This document shows positions 15,793-25,455 of a stretch of 53,785 bases of DNA, one piece after another. The DNA comes from Cytophagaceae bacterium. Lineage in GTDB: Bacteria > Bacteroidota > Bacteroidia > Cytophagales > Spirosomataceae. The position numbers and the translations under genes are program-made. Numbering within the stretch: the first letter of the stretch is position 1; each line of letters begins with the position of its first letter. The stretch spans positions 1 to 53,785 of the forward strand of contig CANHGO010000007.1 in assembly GCA_947460975.1 (NCBI GenBank). The letters run 5' to 3'. The notes below the pieces were generated by a model, which made no database searches, was not told the DNA's origin, and worked only from the letters and a program-made list of their open reading frames with translations.

Positions 15793-16869
15793 CTATTTTG
15801 TAAATAATTTTACGTCCGAAGCCATCATGTCTTTCACTAATGCCGGTAGGTCATATTTTAGGGTCCAACCTAATTGCGTTTTCGCTTTTTTTGGATCTCC
15901 GATCAATAATTCCACTTCAGTAGGGCGGAAATAGCGTGGGTCAACAGCTACGACTTCTTTGCCAATGGCCACTTGGTACAGCGGGTTGTTGCACCTTGAA
16001 ACCTTCGCAATTTCATTCACACCTTCTCCACTAAATTCAACCTCTATGCCCACTTCCGCAAAAGCCATTTTGATAAAATCGCGAACCGTAGTCGTAATGC
16101 CTGTGGCAATGACAAAATCCTCTGGTTTCTCTTGCTGCAATATTAACCACATCGCCTCCACGTAATCTTTAGCATGGCCCCAATCCCGCTTAGCATCCAA
16201 ATTACCTAAGTAAATTTTATCTTGTTGGCCCAGCGCAATCTGAGAAACCCCTCGCGTAATTTTACGCGTCACAAAAGTCTCTCCGCGCAACGGCGACTCA
16301 TGATTAAATAATATTCCATTCACCGCAAACATATCATAGGCCTCTCGGTAATTGACCGTGATCCAATACCCATACATCTTCGCAACAGCATAGGGAGAAC
16401 GCGGATAAAACGGCGTTTTTTCCGACTGGGGAACCTCCTGTACCAAACCATATAATTCAGACGTAGACGCCTGATAAATTTTCGTCTTTTTCGTTAGGCC
16501 CAACAAACGAACGGCCTCTAAAATACGTAGCGTTCCTATGCCATCTACCTGAGCCGTATATTCTGGCTCGTCAAAAGAAACCTTAACATGAGACATCGCA
16601 CCCAAATTATAAATCTCATCGGGTTGCACATCTTGAATAATGCGGATGATATTGGTAGAATCACTCAAATCGCCATAATGCAAGTGAAAATTAGACGAAT
16701 CTACATGAGGGTCTTCATAAATATGATCAATTCGACCTGTATTGATCAAAGAGCTTCTCCGCTTTATCCCGTGAACCACATACCCTTTAGACAATAATAA
16801 TTCAGCTAAATAAGCGCCGTCTTGACCTGTAATACCAGTAACAAGCGCTATTTTTTGTTTTTGAGACAT
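15793..16869 (-). CDS. gmd: GDP-mannose 4,6-dehydratase
   Basis: 358 residues from ATG 16869 ([30 protein letters not shown]). The upstream TTG at 16926 falls inside the promoter and is rejected. Visible motifs are the NADP-binding GITGQDG, the SDR catalytic YxxxK in [31 protein letters not shown], and [20 protein letters not shown], all diagnostic of Gmd. It converts GDP-mannose to GDP-4-keto-6-deoxymannose, the precursor of GDP-fucose, rhamnose or perosamine. The next enzyme (fcl or rmd) is not in the window. A good promoter lies 55 bp upstream. Confidence 0.95.
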   Translation of the reverse strand: MSQKQKIALVTGITGQDGAYLAELLLSKGYVVHGIKRRSSLINTGRIDHIYEDPHVDSSNFHLHYGDLSDSTNIIRIIQDVQPDEIYNLGAMSHVKVSFDEPEYTAQVDGIGTLRILEAVRLLGLTKKTKIYQASTSELYGLVQEVPQSEKTPFYPRSPYAVAKMYGYWITVNYREAYDMFAVNGILFNHESPLRGETFVTRKITRGVSQIALGQQDKIYLGNLDAKRDWGHAKDYVEAMWLILQQEKPEDFVIATGITTTVRDFIKMAFAEVGIEVEFSGEGVNEIAKVSRCNNPLYQVAIGKEVVAVDPRYFRPTEVELLIGDPKKAKTQLGWTLKYDLPALVKDMMASDVKLFTK

Positions 16870-16923
16870 ATAATAAACTTTAAATGGAGGCCAAAAAATT
16901 AGTATGCCTCCCGATATAAAGGG

Positions 16924-16954
16924 CAAAATTACAAAAAATAGCAGAGCGACACAA
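16924..16954 (-). promoter_or_regulatory. Bacteroidota-type promoter for the gmd operon
   Basis: On the minus strand TTG (16952-16954) is followed after 20 bp by TAATTTTG (16924-16931), matching the Bacteroidota primary-sigma consensus TTG-N19-21-TAnnTTTG. The start site would fall near 16917, leaving about 48 nt of leader before the gmd ATG at 16869. Confidence 0.7.
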
Positions 16955-16978
16955 TCAAATTTATTTAATGGGTCGCTC
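16938..16978 (-). terminator. Terminator of the acyl-CoA synthetase gene
   Basis: On the minus strand GAGCGAC (16972-16978) pairs with GTCGCTC (16944-16950) across a 21-nt loop, followed by TGCTATTTTTTG. It lies just after the synthetase stop codon (16988) and overlaps the gmd promoter spacer. Confidence 0.65.
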
Positions 16979-16987
16979 CAAAGTATG

Positions 16988-18763
16988 CTATTTATATAAT
17001 TCTAAAATGGCCGCCTCATGCTTCGCATAAATTTGCTTCCGCTTTAATTTCAACGTAGGCGTAATCTCCCCATCTGAAATCGTAAACAAACGAGGCAATA
17101 AAACGAATTTCTTTACTTGCTCATATTTGGCCACCGAAGCCATCGTCATCAATACCTCTTCTTCCAATTTAGCAATGACTTTTTTATTAGCAATCATTTC
17201 TTCCGGCGAATTTGCATTGATTTCTTGTTGCTTACACCAAACGCCCAAAGCGGTAAATTCTGGAATAATCAACGCCGATGGAAATTTTTGTCCTTCGCCT
17301 GTCACCATGCATTGTTCAATAAAGGATGATTCCTTTAATTTATTTTCAACCAATTGCGGTGCCACGTATTTTCCACCCGATGTTTTGAAAATTTCTTTCT
17401 TACGATCCGTTATTTTTAAATATTTTCCATCCACAAAAATACCTATGTCTCCCGTATGGAACCAGCCGTCCTTGTCAATCGCCTCGGCTGTTGCCTCCGG
17501 ATTTTTATAATACCCAGGCATGATCGAATCTCCTTTGGCTAAAATCTCGCCATCTTCGGCAATTTTCACTTCCACACAATCCAAAACAGAACCTACGCAA
17601 CCCACCTGAAAATCTGGCGGATTTACCTTAGAGATCGATATAATGGGCGATGTTTCCGTTAAACCATATCCCTCCGAAATGGGGATTCCGGCTGCCCAAA
17701 ACACCCGAGATAAGCGCGGTTGTAAAGCGGCAGATCCTGAAGCGATTAATCTCACTCGGCCACCCAAGGCTTCTTTCCATTTGCTAAAAATCAATTTGCG
17801 GTAAAGTCCAAGCTTGAGCGAATCGATTAATCCCAATTTTTTCATCGGGTCATAGCTTAAGCCAAACTCAATCGCTCCAAAAAATAAGGTTCTTTTGATG
17901 CCCGTAAGCTCATTTCCCTTCGCCATGATTTTATCATAAATCTTTTCTAATAATCTTGGCACCGAAGTAAACATGGTTGGCTTAACTTCCCTGATATTAT
18001 CTGCGATGGTTTCCATGCTCTCGGCATAGTAGGTTGACGCGCAATAAAACAAATAAACATATATCGTTGTGCGCTCGTAAATATGGCATAAAGGCAAGAA
18101 ACTCAAGGTCCTGTCGCCATCCATTAATCCAAAATAATTTCCGCGATCCGTTGATTTTACGTTGCTAACAATATTGTGATGCGTCAACATAACGCCCTTT
18201 GGGCGCCCGGTTGTCCCAGAGGTATAAATTAAGGTCAACAAATCCTCCGGCTTCACCGCATCCATCAGTTTTTGTAAAACGGCTGCATCTTTTCCTTCGC
18301 CCTTTTCTTTCACGATGGACCAAGATTTCGCATCTTCTACAGGATCAAACGTAAAAATTTCTTTGACGCCTTTGATTTTCTTTGAGGCCTCTTTTGCTTT
18401 AAGGTACAAATCTTCACCCTCAACAAACACAAATTTTACATCTGCATTTTCAAAGATAAATTCGTAATCTTCGGTCGTGATTGTCGGATAAATGGGCACC
18501 GTTACTCCCCCTATAATTTGCGTGGCAAAATCTACAAAGTTCCAATGTGGCCTATTTCCCGAAATAATCGCGACTTTTTCTCCAGGTTTTAAACCTAGTT
18601 CCAACAAGCCCAAGGCAATCGATTGAATATTTTCAAGCGTCTCTGAGCTGGAGTACTTTCTCCATTCTCCATCTCGCTTTTGACAAAATAAATCAGGAAT
18701 TTGATGAGTTTCAAGGGGTTTTAACAAATCGAAAACCCGAGTAATGTTATGGCTTGTTGACAT
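16988..18763 (-). CDS. Long-chain fatty acid-CoA ligase (AMP-forming)
   Basis: 591 residues of the ANL superfamily, FadD15-like. Motifs in order: P-loop [18 protein letters not shown] near 190, [24 protein letters not shown] near 370, [10 protein letters not shown] near 440, and [19 protein letters not shown] with the hinge and the catalytic lysine region. The longer C-terminal region is typical of bacterial long-chain acyl-CoA synthetases acting on membrane-derived fatty acids. It is cytoplasmic and apparently monocistronic, with its own terminator downstream. CAAAGTTA at 18783-18790 (TAACTTTG on the minus strand) is a possible -7 element. Confidence 0.92.
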   Translation of the reverse strand: MSTSHNITRVFDLLKPLETHQIPDLFCQKRDGEWRKYSSSETLENIQSIALGLLELGLKPGEKVAIISGNRPHWNFVDFATQIIGGVTVPIYPTITTEDYEFIFENADVKFVFVEGEDLYLKAKEASKKIKGVKEIFTFDPVEDAKSWSIVKEKGEGKDAAVLQKLMDAVKPEDLLTLIYTSGTTGRPKGVMLTHHNIVSNVKSTDRGNYFGLMDGDRTLSFLPLCHIYERTTIYVYLFYCASTYYAESMETIADNIREVKPTMFTSVPRLLEKIYDKIMAKGNELTGIKRTLFFGAIEFGLSYDPMKKLGLIDSLKLGLYRKLIFSKWKEALGGRVRLIASGSAALQPRLSRVFWAAGIPISEGYGLTETSPIISISKVNPPDFQVGCVGSVLDCVEVKIAEDGEILAKGDSIMPGYYKNPEATAEAIDKDGWFHTGDIGIFVDGKYLKITDRKKEIFKTSGGKYVAPQLVENKLKESSFIEQCMVTGEGQKFPSALIIPEFTALGVWCKQQEINANSPEEMIANKKVIAKLEEEVLMTMASVAKYEQVKKFVLLPRLFTISDGEITPTLKLKRKQIYAKHEAAILELYK

Positions 18764-18824
18764 ATTTAAATAGATTATGAATCAAAGTTAATGGTTTGCG
18801 CCGAACCAAAATAGTACTATTAAA

Positions 18825-20339
18825 TTATTTTTTTGCATCGTTCAACAACGCCCTTACATCGCTTAGATGGAAACTACTTGGATATTGTTTGATAAATAAA
18901 AGAAATGGCTCGCTATCGGCCGGGTCGGCCAACGTTAAATAATAAAACAACGCGTCGTCGCCATAAATATCCTCTGGAAACTTTTTAAAAATTTCCCAAT
19001 ACATTTCTTTGGCAATTGCATTCTCCCCCTTTTGTCGCGCTCGGGTTGCCCTTAGATATAAAATATCGTCTTGTAAGCTTTCTTGTTTGTTCTGATTTGT
19101 CAAGAGAACCAACAAAGAATCCCCTTCCTCCCACCTTTTTTGATCATACATAAATCGGATATTGGCAAATTTTTTCAAGCCAACCTCCAGAGAATCTATT
19201 CCCGTATTATCCTCAATCAATAAGCTTAGTTCTAGCGCATCGTTGGCAATCTCTCTTTGGGTTCCCTGCTTTAAAATATCGGCAAGCTCTTTGGCTAATT
19301 CAAAATCACCCGTATAAAAATACAATTTGACCGTTTTGATTTTTGCTTCGTAGGCCAACGGGGAATCTTTGACTTGCTTTTCAACTTGAGCATATTCAAT
19401 TAAGGCATCATACTTTTTACCTTTATACGTTAAAATGTCTCCCAACTCCAATTTCATTTGGGCCTGCAAATCGAGATCATTTTGCGCCAAAAAAATTCCT
19501 TTATTTAATACTAAAACCGCTGAATCTAATTGCTTTAGTTGGTATGCATATAACTTCGCCTCTTGCCAGTATGAACTCATCGAGATGGCATTATCCCCTC
19601 GGTCACTTCTTAATTTCTGATAAGCGCTAATTAAATTCCTCACTTCGGCTATTTCCGGATTTTCTTTTCTCAAAACAACTTTTTCACGGGCGGCGATAGA
19701 CATTTGTTGCCAACGGGATTTTTGATTAGATCCAGGATAACTTTTAATCAAGTAATCAAATATCTTACTGGCCAAAGACCATTGCTGACTTTGAAAAATA
19801 TAGGAAGCAAATTCCAACAAGCGCTTTCCTTGCTCATTTTTAAATCGCATATCCAAAGCTCTTCGCTGATTCCAAGCCTTTTCCCAATCCCCATTAAAAA
19901 TATACGTACTCACTAACAACTCGATTAAATTAGCGTCATCCGGAAATTGTTGGATTTTCTGAATGAATAATCGCTCAATTTCTGAAAATGGTATTTGTTG
20001 TTCATATAATCCATAAGCAAATTGCTGCACCAAAGATAAATCTCCCGTTTTCAATAAGTTATCCACATTCTTTCCACATTGATCAAGCCATAATGATGCT
20101 AAATTATCTTCATTAAATAAATTATAGGCATAATTTGTAAATAAATCATCACTAATTACATGATTACTTACAAATTCATCTAGTAACTTATTTCGCTTTT
20201 TTTCATTTTTAATTAATTGAATGGATCTGAATTCAGATTTGAACTTTTGATTGGAAGTAGAATCTTGAACAATCAAATGATTATTTGAACCAAAGACTTG
20301 GTTTAAAATCAGACAGAAAAAGAAACACTTTATCCACAT
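18825..20339 (-). CDS. Secreted TPR-repeat protein of unknown function
   Basis: 504 residues with a short signal peptide (MWIKCFFFCLILNQVFGS), then helical repeats of TPR type throughout. Examples are NAYNLF, LVSTYIFNGDWEKAWNQRRALDM, LELGDILTYKGKKYDALIEYAQVE, and LYFYTGDFELAKELADILK. There is no catalytic domain. It is probably a periplasmic or outer-membrane-associated scaffold. Its start codon lies inside the DnaA-box region: TTATCCACA at 20330-20338 overlaps the ATG, so origin firing and its transcription could interfere. No family name can be given. Confidence 0.75.
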   Translation of the reverse strand: MWIKCFFFCLILNQVFGSNNHLIVQDSTSNQKFKSEFRSIQLIKNEKKRNKLLDEFVSNHVISDDLFTNYAYNLFNEDNLASLWLDQCGKNVDNLLKTGDLSLVQQFAYGLYEQQIPFSEIERLFIQKIQQFPDDANLIELLVSTYIFNGDWEKAWNQRRALDMRFKNEQGKRLLEFASYIFQSQQWSLASKIFDYLIKSYPGSNQKSRWQQMSIAAREKVVLRKENPEIAEVRNLISAYQKLRSDRGDNAISMSSYWQEAKLYAYQLKQLDSAVLVLNKGIFLAQNDLDLQAQMKLELGDILTYKGKKYDALIEYAQVEKQVKDSPLAYEAKIKTVKLYFYTGDFELAKELADILKQGTQREIANDALELSLLIEDNTGIDSLEVGLKKFANIRFMYDQKRWEEGDSLLVLLTNQNKQESLQDDILYLRATRARQKGENAIAKEMYWEIFKKFPEDIYGDDALFYYLTLADPADSEPFLLFIKQYPSSFHLSDVRALLNDAKK

Positions 20340-20634
20340 AGTATCATTAAAAGAAATAAAATTTTAAATACATTTTTTTTGTTCTTCATTATTGATGTCT
20401 GTGGATAAGTGGATAAGTCTAAAATAGCTTTTCAACTAGCAGATAATAAAACACTTATATTTTGCAATGCCATTATTGCTAAGTGGATAAGTTTTCATTT
20501 GGTTGTGGATAAGTAATTAGTTATCCACACGTACTTGGCTAAATTTTATTTATACACAATTGGCCTTCAGCTTTGTGGATAACATGTGTACAATTTTGGC
20601 ACTTATCCACATTAGTTTTGGGTACTTATCAACA
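20330..20634. other. Candidate chromosomal replication origin (oriC): DnaA-box cluster plus AT-rich region
   Basis: Perfect DnaA boxes (TTATCCACA or its complement TGTGGATAA) lie at 20330, 20400, 20504, 20521, 20574 and 20603. TTATACACA, also within the TTATNCACA consensus, is at 20550. One-mismatch boxes are at 20408, 20482 and 20626; another perfect box is at 20059 inside the TPR gene. The stretch 20341-20395 is almost pure A/T and could be the unwinding element. Context agrees: mnmG (gidA) 2.5 kb away, parS sites within 6 kb, and gene direction switching across 20-30 kb. GC skew was not computed. Confidence 0.82.
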
Positions 20635-22243
20635 AATCAGTTATTTGAAAATTAGCCTTTAATTTCACTTTCCCCTCTAAATAAAAGACGCTTTCCGGCT
20701 TTGTTTTTAATATAAAATTGCCAATATCTTTATATCCATTTTTATTTTTGTCTTCGATGGCCCTAATCATGTAGACGCCCGGTTCAACATGTAGAAAATT
20801 GAATTTTTGGCTGGTATTCTGTTCATACAAGACTTGCATGTTAGTGGCATTTAGAAGCTGTACTAAGTAGTTACTAGGCAGCTCACCGACCCTACCTTCT
20901 ATGCTTCCGTACTCCTCTAAATCTTGGAATTGATATGCTTGTTTTTGGACGTCAGTAGAATCATTTTCGACACTAACGAAAGCCCCCTTTTCTAGGTTGA
21001 GCTGGAATTTCTCTCTATACGGCAAAAACGATCGCTTAATGGTCAGCTGGTTGGAATATTTGTTCCACATGTACGCTTCGTCGGGAAGCGTAATGGTTTC
21101 GTTTTCTTCAGTTTTAAATTGTACACGTTTGCTATCCCATGAAACAACGGGCTTAGGAAAGGTAAGAACCAACGAATCCTCTGGCGAAACATATTTTCCC
21201 TGAGCCGGCAAATAACTTAATGTCAAGGGTGTTTGCGCAACTTTTTCTTTTTTATTTAGCTCCCTAAATTTTACTTTTAACGGGATCTTGATTTTTCTAT
21301 CTAGCGAGTCTGTCACGTTAGCACTCAGGAACAGCGTGTCTTTTGCCTCCTGGTTTTTCACATAAATTCGGATGTTTTTATTTCCTTCTATTTGGTAAAC
21401 GAGGTCTTTCTTGTTTTCTAATTCTAGGTCCTTAATTCCTCGGCTCATTTCATATAAAACCGTTTTGGCTGTGCTTGTTGTTTTGGTAATTTTTAAAGGA
21501 TCTAGATTTTGAAGCGCGATAGAAAAATTCTTGGTTTCATTTTTGTTTAGGGTGAAAAATGGCTCTGTCAAAAAATCAACCGGTTCTTTATTCGAGTTGT
21601 ATAAAAGGTTGTTGTTGCCATCGATAAATGCAGCCATATAATATTTGCCTTGTGCCAAATTTTCTAAGGTATAAATACCCGAGGTATCGGTTTTCGTGAA
21701 ATAATAAGGCTTGGCTTTATCGATTCGAAGGGTGTCACTATATGGATATAGGCCCACCAAAACATTTTCAAAAGCCTTGTTGAGGTCGACCAACTTTATT
21801 TTCCCTGTAATGCTTAATGAATCGATGGTGTTCGATGTGCTAAAAACAAGTTTGATATTTTTGCCAACATTTCTTTCTGAGATATCCTCGATTGCATTTC
21901 TAAAATTGAACGTATATGTTGTTTGATCTTTTAGGGTGCTATCTAACAATATGCTCAAGCCATTGGGCCGAATGCGAGTTTGGTACGTACCTATATTGGG
22001 GGTAATCAGTAATTCTTGATTTAGATTTCTAACGTTGACATATTCATTAAACGTTAGTTCTAATTTTTTTCCTTTGTAGTTTTTACTTTTATTGAGCGGA
22101 ACGGAGGTGACCAATTTCGGAGCAAGTGTATCTTTTTTTCCACCCGGAGGGCTTGCCATTTGAGCACAGCTTTGAATCATTAAAAAAGCCGTGATGAATA
22201 AAAAGAAAAGGAGAAGAACCTGTTTGCTTCGAAGATCAGACAT
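20612..22243 (-). CDS. Ig-like (Big_5/SbsA type) domain lipoprotein
   Basis: 543 residues from ATG 22243; the longer frame to 22285 precedes the signal and overlaps the upstream gene more. A lipobox follows the hydrophobic segment (FLMIQSC), predicting a lipoprotein. The mature start MASPPGGKKDTLAPKLVTSVPLNKSKNYKGKKLELTFNEYV is the typical opening of Bacteroidota Big_5 proteins. Later regions are beta-rich, with a carboxypeptidase-regulatory-like segment (LAQGKYYMAAFIDGNNN) and a second near the end (VEPGVYMIRAIEDKNKNGYKD). Function is unknown; cell-surface location is likely. Its start overlaps the methyltransferase stop by 8 bp. Confidence 0.82.
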   Translation of the reverse strand: MSDLRSKQVLLLFFLFITAFLMIQSCAQMASPPGGKKDTLAPKLVTSVPLNKSKNYKGKKLELTFNEYVNVRNLNQELLITPNIGTYQTRIRPNGLSILLDSTLKDQTTYTFNFRNAIEDISERNVGKNIKLVFSTSNTIDSLSITGKIKLVDLNKAFENVLVGLYPYSDTLRIDKAKPYYFTKTDTSGIYTLENLAQGKYYMAAFIDGNNNLLYNSNKEPVDFLTEPFFTLNKNETKNFSIALQNLDPLKITKTTSTAKTVLYEMSRGIKDLELENKKDLVYQIEGNKNIRIYVKNQEAKDTLFLSANVTDSLDRKIKIPLKVKFRELNKKEKVAQTPLTLSYLPAQGKYVSPEDSLVLTFPKPVVSWDSKRVQFKTEENETITLPDEAYMWNKYSNQLTIKRSFLPYREKFQLNLEKGAFVSVENDSTDVQKQAYQFQDLEEYGSIEGRVGELPSNYLVQLLNATNMQVLYEQNTSQKFNFLHVEPGVYMIRAIEDKNKNGYKDIGNFILKTKPESVFYLEGKVKLKANFQITDLLISTQN

Positions 22244-23123
22244 GCTCAAAAATATATAAATTACTTGAATAATTTCCCTTGCCAAAATAGGCGCTTAGGT
22301 TGGACCATAAGCCGACCATCAACGAGCGGATCAATTTCTTCTTGCCCGTTTTATATTCGTGACTGAGTAATGAGATATAAAAACTGTCAAAAATCTGCCC
22401 TCTTCTTGATTTTAATTTGAAGCCATGTTTTTTAGCCAAAGACTCTATCGTGCTTGGGTCGAAATGGTAGATATGTCTTGGGACATCATAGGCCGCCCAA
22501 TGCTCTTTAAAATGTTGCGCATCAAAACTTTTTGAATTAGGCAAGGCCAAAAGCAAGACCCCCTCTTTTGCGATTCTAGATTTGAAAAAGGCGAAATATT
22601 CCTCAAGTTCATACACGTGTTCCAATACATGCCAAAGGGATATCAATCTAAATTTTTCTTCTTCCGGAATCTCTTTGATCGAAGGATAAATATCGATGCC
22701 CAGCATAGTCTCGGCCCTCGCAGCGGTTACGGGGTCCAACTCCATTCCGCTAATTTTCCATCCGGCTTTTTGACATGCATGAAGAAAGTGTCCATTTCCA
22801 CAACCAACATCTAGCAGTTCAAGATTGCCTGTTTTCTCTTTTTCGATCCACTGCGTTTTTTGTTTTAAAGTAAAATTTCGAACTAAGTGGTAGAGCTTAT
22901 TGATGATCCCTTCTTGGGTGTCGCTATGTGAAATGTAATTTTCCGACTTATAATAAGGACCCGCCTCTGAGGCGGTTGGCCTAGGATTTGTAAACAGTAA
23001 TTCGCAGGCTTGGCAACGAGTGATCTCGAAATTTTCTTTGGAGACGGTATAGTCTTTTGCCGTTAAAAAGGGCAATATTTTAGTTTCATTGCAGGCAGGA
23101 CATGAGCTTAGTTTTTCCATCAT
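22236..23123 (-). CDS. SAM-dependent methyltransferase with N-terminal zinc ribbon
   Basis: 295 residues. An N-terminal four-Cys ribbon (SCPAC...RCQAC) is followed by a class I methyltransferase core with LELLDVGCGNGHFL as motif I, SGMELDP as motif II, and ISLWHVLEHVYELEEYF as the Methyltransf_11/23 signature. Substrate is unknown; relatives act on sugars, quinone intermediates or natural products. Its ATG overlaps the mnmG stop (TAATG), so it is translated together with mnmG. The downstream lipoprotein overlaps it in turn, giving a tight mnmG-methyltransferase-lipoprotein operon. Confidence 0.85.
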   Translation of the reverse strand: MMEKLSSCPACNETKILPFLTAKDYTVSKENFEITRCQACELLFTNPRPTASEAGPYYKSENYISHSDTQEGIINKLYHLVRNFTLKQKTQWIEKEKTGNLELLDVGCGNGHFLHACQKAGWKISGMELDPVTAARAETMLGIDIYPSIKEIPEEEKFRLISLWHVLEHVYELEEYFAFFKSRIAKEGVLLLALPNSKSFDAQHFKEHWAAYDVPRHIYHFDPSTIESLAKKHGFKLKSRRGQIFDSFYISLLSHEYKTGKKKLIRSLMVGLWSNLSAYFGKGNYSSNLYIFEHV

Positions 23124-24982
23124 TATCGACCCATAAACAAAAGTAAAATAGAAACATCGGAAGCCGAAACCCCGGAAATCCGACTCGCCTGACCTATGGT
23201 TTCAGGCCTAATGGCTTTTAGTTTTATTCTTGATTCTGTAGACAAAGTTTTGATTTTATCATAATCAAAGTTTGCGGGAATACTTAAGTCTTCCATGGTT
23301 TTCATTTTGTCAACCATCAGCCGTTCCTTCTCTATATAGCTCTCGTATTTAACAATGATTTCCACTTGCTCTAATTCCTCATTCGTATAGCCGTTTTTAA
23401 TTTCCTTGAAATGCTCGTTGGTCAGCAATGCCTCAAAACTTAAATCAGAACGCCTTAATAAATTGACCAATGGTGTGCCTTCTCGGATGGGAGAACTTTG
23501 ATTATTTTCAAGCCAATCGTTTATGTTTTCTGGGCGAATTTTAATCGTTTTTATTTCATTCATGAGAGCAGCCACATTCGATTTTTTCTGAACGAAGCGA
23601 TCCATTCTTTTTTGTGTGGCTAGGCCGAGTTTAAACCCTTTGTCGGTCAATCGCTCATCCGCATTGTCTTGTCTGAGCAAGGTTCTAAACTCCGCTCTCG
23701 ACGTAAACATGCGATAGGGCTCATCTGTTCCTTTGTTGATCAGGTCGTCAATCAAAACGCCTATATAGGCATCTGACCTCGACAAAGTAAAGGGATCCAA
23801 ATGATGTGTTTTTTGATGCGCATTAATTCCCGCCATTAATCCTTGGCAAGCCGCCTCTTCATATCCCGTCGTTCCATTAATTTGACCCGCAAAAAACAGA
23901 CCACTTATTCTTTTTGTTTCGAGCGTCGACTTTAATTGGGTCGGCGGAAAATAGTCATACTCAATCGCATAACCTGGCCTAAACATTTTGGCTTTTTCAA
24001 ATCCTGGAATTAATCGAATGGCCTCAAATTGTATTTCTTCTGGTAAAGATGTCGAAAAGCCATTGACATATATTTCTACGGTTCGCCAGCCTTCTGGTTC
24101 TACAAAGATTTGATGGCTATCTTTATCAGCAAAGCGATTTATTTTATCTTCTACGGATGGGCAATAACGAGGCCCCAATCCTTTTATTCTTCCCGCAAAC
24201 ATCGGCGATTTATCAAAGCCTTTTCTTAGTGCTTCGTGGACTTTTAAGTTGGTATGCGTGATCCAGCAAGAGCGCTGTTCCTTAATATGGGTCTCGCTTA
24301 AATATGAAAATGAGCTTGGGTTTTCATCTCCTTTCTGCTCTTCCATGGCAGCATAATCTAAGCTCCTTCCGTCTACTCTAGGCGGCGTGCCAGTCTTCAT
24401 TCTCCCCGATTCAAAACCCAACTCAAGCAATTGTTCTGTAAGCCCCATCGCCATCGGCTCTGCCATTCTCCCTCCCCCAAAATTCTTCTCGCCTATGTGA
24501 ATCAAACCATTTAAAAAAGTCCCATTCGTTAACACGACACTTGGCGCAAAATAGCTCATGCCCATGCGCGTTTTTACTCCTTTTACTTCGCCATTTTCTA
24601 GGATGATTTGTTGGACCGAGTCTTGCCAAAAATCAACATTCTTATTTTCTTCCAACGCCCAACGCCACTCCTCCGCAAATCTCATTCGGTCCGACTGACA
24701 CCTGGGCGACCACATTGCCGGACCCTTTGATCGATTCAGCATTCGAAATTGTATCATGGTTTTGTCGGAAATGATTCCAGACATCCCTCCTAGCGCATCG
24801 ATTTCTCGCACAATCTGCCCTTTGGCCACCCCGCCCATCGCCGGATTGCAGGACATTTGTGCAATGGTTTGCATGTTCATGGTAATCAGCAAAACGCGCG
24901 AACCCATTTGTGCCGCGGCATGTGCTGCTTCACAACCTGCGTGTCCCGCTCCTACTACTATGACGTCGTATGTATATTGCAT
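23123..24982 (-). CDS. mnmG: tRNA uridine 5-carboxymethylaminomethyl modification enzyme MnmG (GidA)
   Basis: 619 residues, full length. The N-terminal FAD-binding motif is [22 protein letters not shown]. Family signatures include [22 protein letters not shown] and [21 protein letters not shown], the NAD-binding middle region, [21 protein letters not shown], and a C-terminal helical MnmE-contact domain. With MnmE it modifies U34 of certain tRNAs. The gene lies near oriC in many bacteria, the origin of the old name gidA. It is first in a leftward operon; a parS site lies 15 bp upstream of its start. Confidence 0.98.
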   Translation of the reverse strand: MQYTYDVIVVGAGHAGCEAAHAAAQMGSRVLLITMNMQTIAQMSCNPAMGGVAKGQIVREIDALGGMSGIISDKTMIQFRMLNRSKGPAMWSPRCQSDRMRFAEEWRWALEENKNVDFWQDSVQQIILENGEVKGVKTRMGMSYFAPSVVLTNGTFLNGLIHIGEKNFGGGRMAEPMAMGLTEQLLELGFESGRMKTGTPPRVDGRSLDYAAMEEQKGDENPSSFSYLSETHIKEQRSCWITHTNLKVHEALRKGFDKSPMFAGRIKGLGPRYCPSVEDKINRFADKDSHQIFVEPEGWRTVEIYVNGFSTSLPEEIQFEAIRLIPGFEKAKMFRPGYAIEYDYFPPTQLKSTLETKRISGLFFAGQINGTTGYEEAACQGLMAGINAHQKTHHLDPFTLSRSDAYIGVLIDDLINKGTDEPYRMFTSRAEFRTLLRQDNADERLTDKGFKLGLATQKRMDRFVQKKSNVAALMNEIKTIKIRPENINDWLENNQSSPIREGTPLVNLLRRSDLSFEALLTNEHFKEIKNGYTNEELEQVEIIVKYESYIEKERLMVDKMKTMEDLSIPANFDYDKIKTLSTESRIKLKAIRPETIGQASRISGVSASDVSILLLFMGR

Positions 24983-24997
24983 GCAAATTTAATTGGG

Positions 24998-25013
24998 TGT
25001 TTCACGTGAAACA
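24998..25013. promoter_or_regulatory. parS centromere site (perfect ParB-binding palindrome)
   Basis: TGTTTCACGTGAAACA is identical to the canonical bacterial parS and extends to an 18-bp perfect palindrome GTGTTTCACGTGAAACAC (24997-25014). It lies in the 40-bp gap between mnmG and ybeY. ParB loads here for chromosome segregation; parS normally clusters near oriC. parA and parB themselves are not in the window. Confidence 0.95.
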
Positions 25014-25022
25014 CTTGGGGTA

Positions 25023-25433
25023 TTAATATGTTTTAAGGTGTTCGTTTTCCTTAATGGTCATCAATTCTTTTTGGGCTTTGTCCTTGTCTTTATAGCCAGC
25101 AAGGTGCAATAATCCATGTACCATCACTCTCTTTAATTCTGATTCGGCCGTGTCAAATTTTAACGCATTTTCACGAACCCTTTCAATGGAAATAAATATA
25201 TCTCCCTCAATCATTTTGGGGTCCTCTGAATTGTCGAATGTGACAATATCCGTTAATGTGTCGTGGCCCAAATATTTTTGATTGATGTCCAATAAATAGG
25301 CATCGGAACAAAAAATATAATTCAATTCTCCTATTTTAAAGCCTTCAGCTTTTGCCGCATCTTTTAGCCAAGCTTTATGTTTCAGCTTTTCTTTTAACTC
25401 AAATGTTATGTCTTCGCTTAAGAATGCAATCAT
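25023..25433 (-). CDS. ybeY: Endoribonuclease YbeY (rRNA maturation factor)
   Basis: 136 residues. The UPF0054 zinc motif appears as HGLLHLAGYKDKDKAQ. In most homologues it reads HGxLHLxGYDH; here the terminal DH is KD, so the third metal ligand is probably supplied by a shifted residue or lost. Other signatures are present: LNYIFCSDAYLLDINQKYLGHDTLTDIVTFDNS and GDIFISIERVRENA. It takes part in 16S rRNA 3' end maturation and ribosome quality control in the cytoplasm. Confidence 0.9.
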   Translation of the reverse strand: MIAFLSEDITFELKEKLKHKAWLKDAAKAEGFKIGELNYIFCSDAYLLDINQKYLGHDTLTDIVTFDNSEDPKMIEGDIFISIERVRENALKFDTAESELKRVMVHGLLHLAGYKDKDKAQKELMTIKENEHLKTY

Positions 25434-25455
25434 ATTTATTTTTCAAACTACGAAT

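Noticed and set aside
24984-24991. TAAATTTG on the minus strand as a mnmG promoter
   Set aside because: It matches TAnnTTTG but lies only 2 bp from the ATG, so transcription would begin inside the gene, and no TTG is 20 bp upstream.
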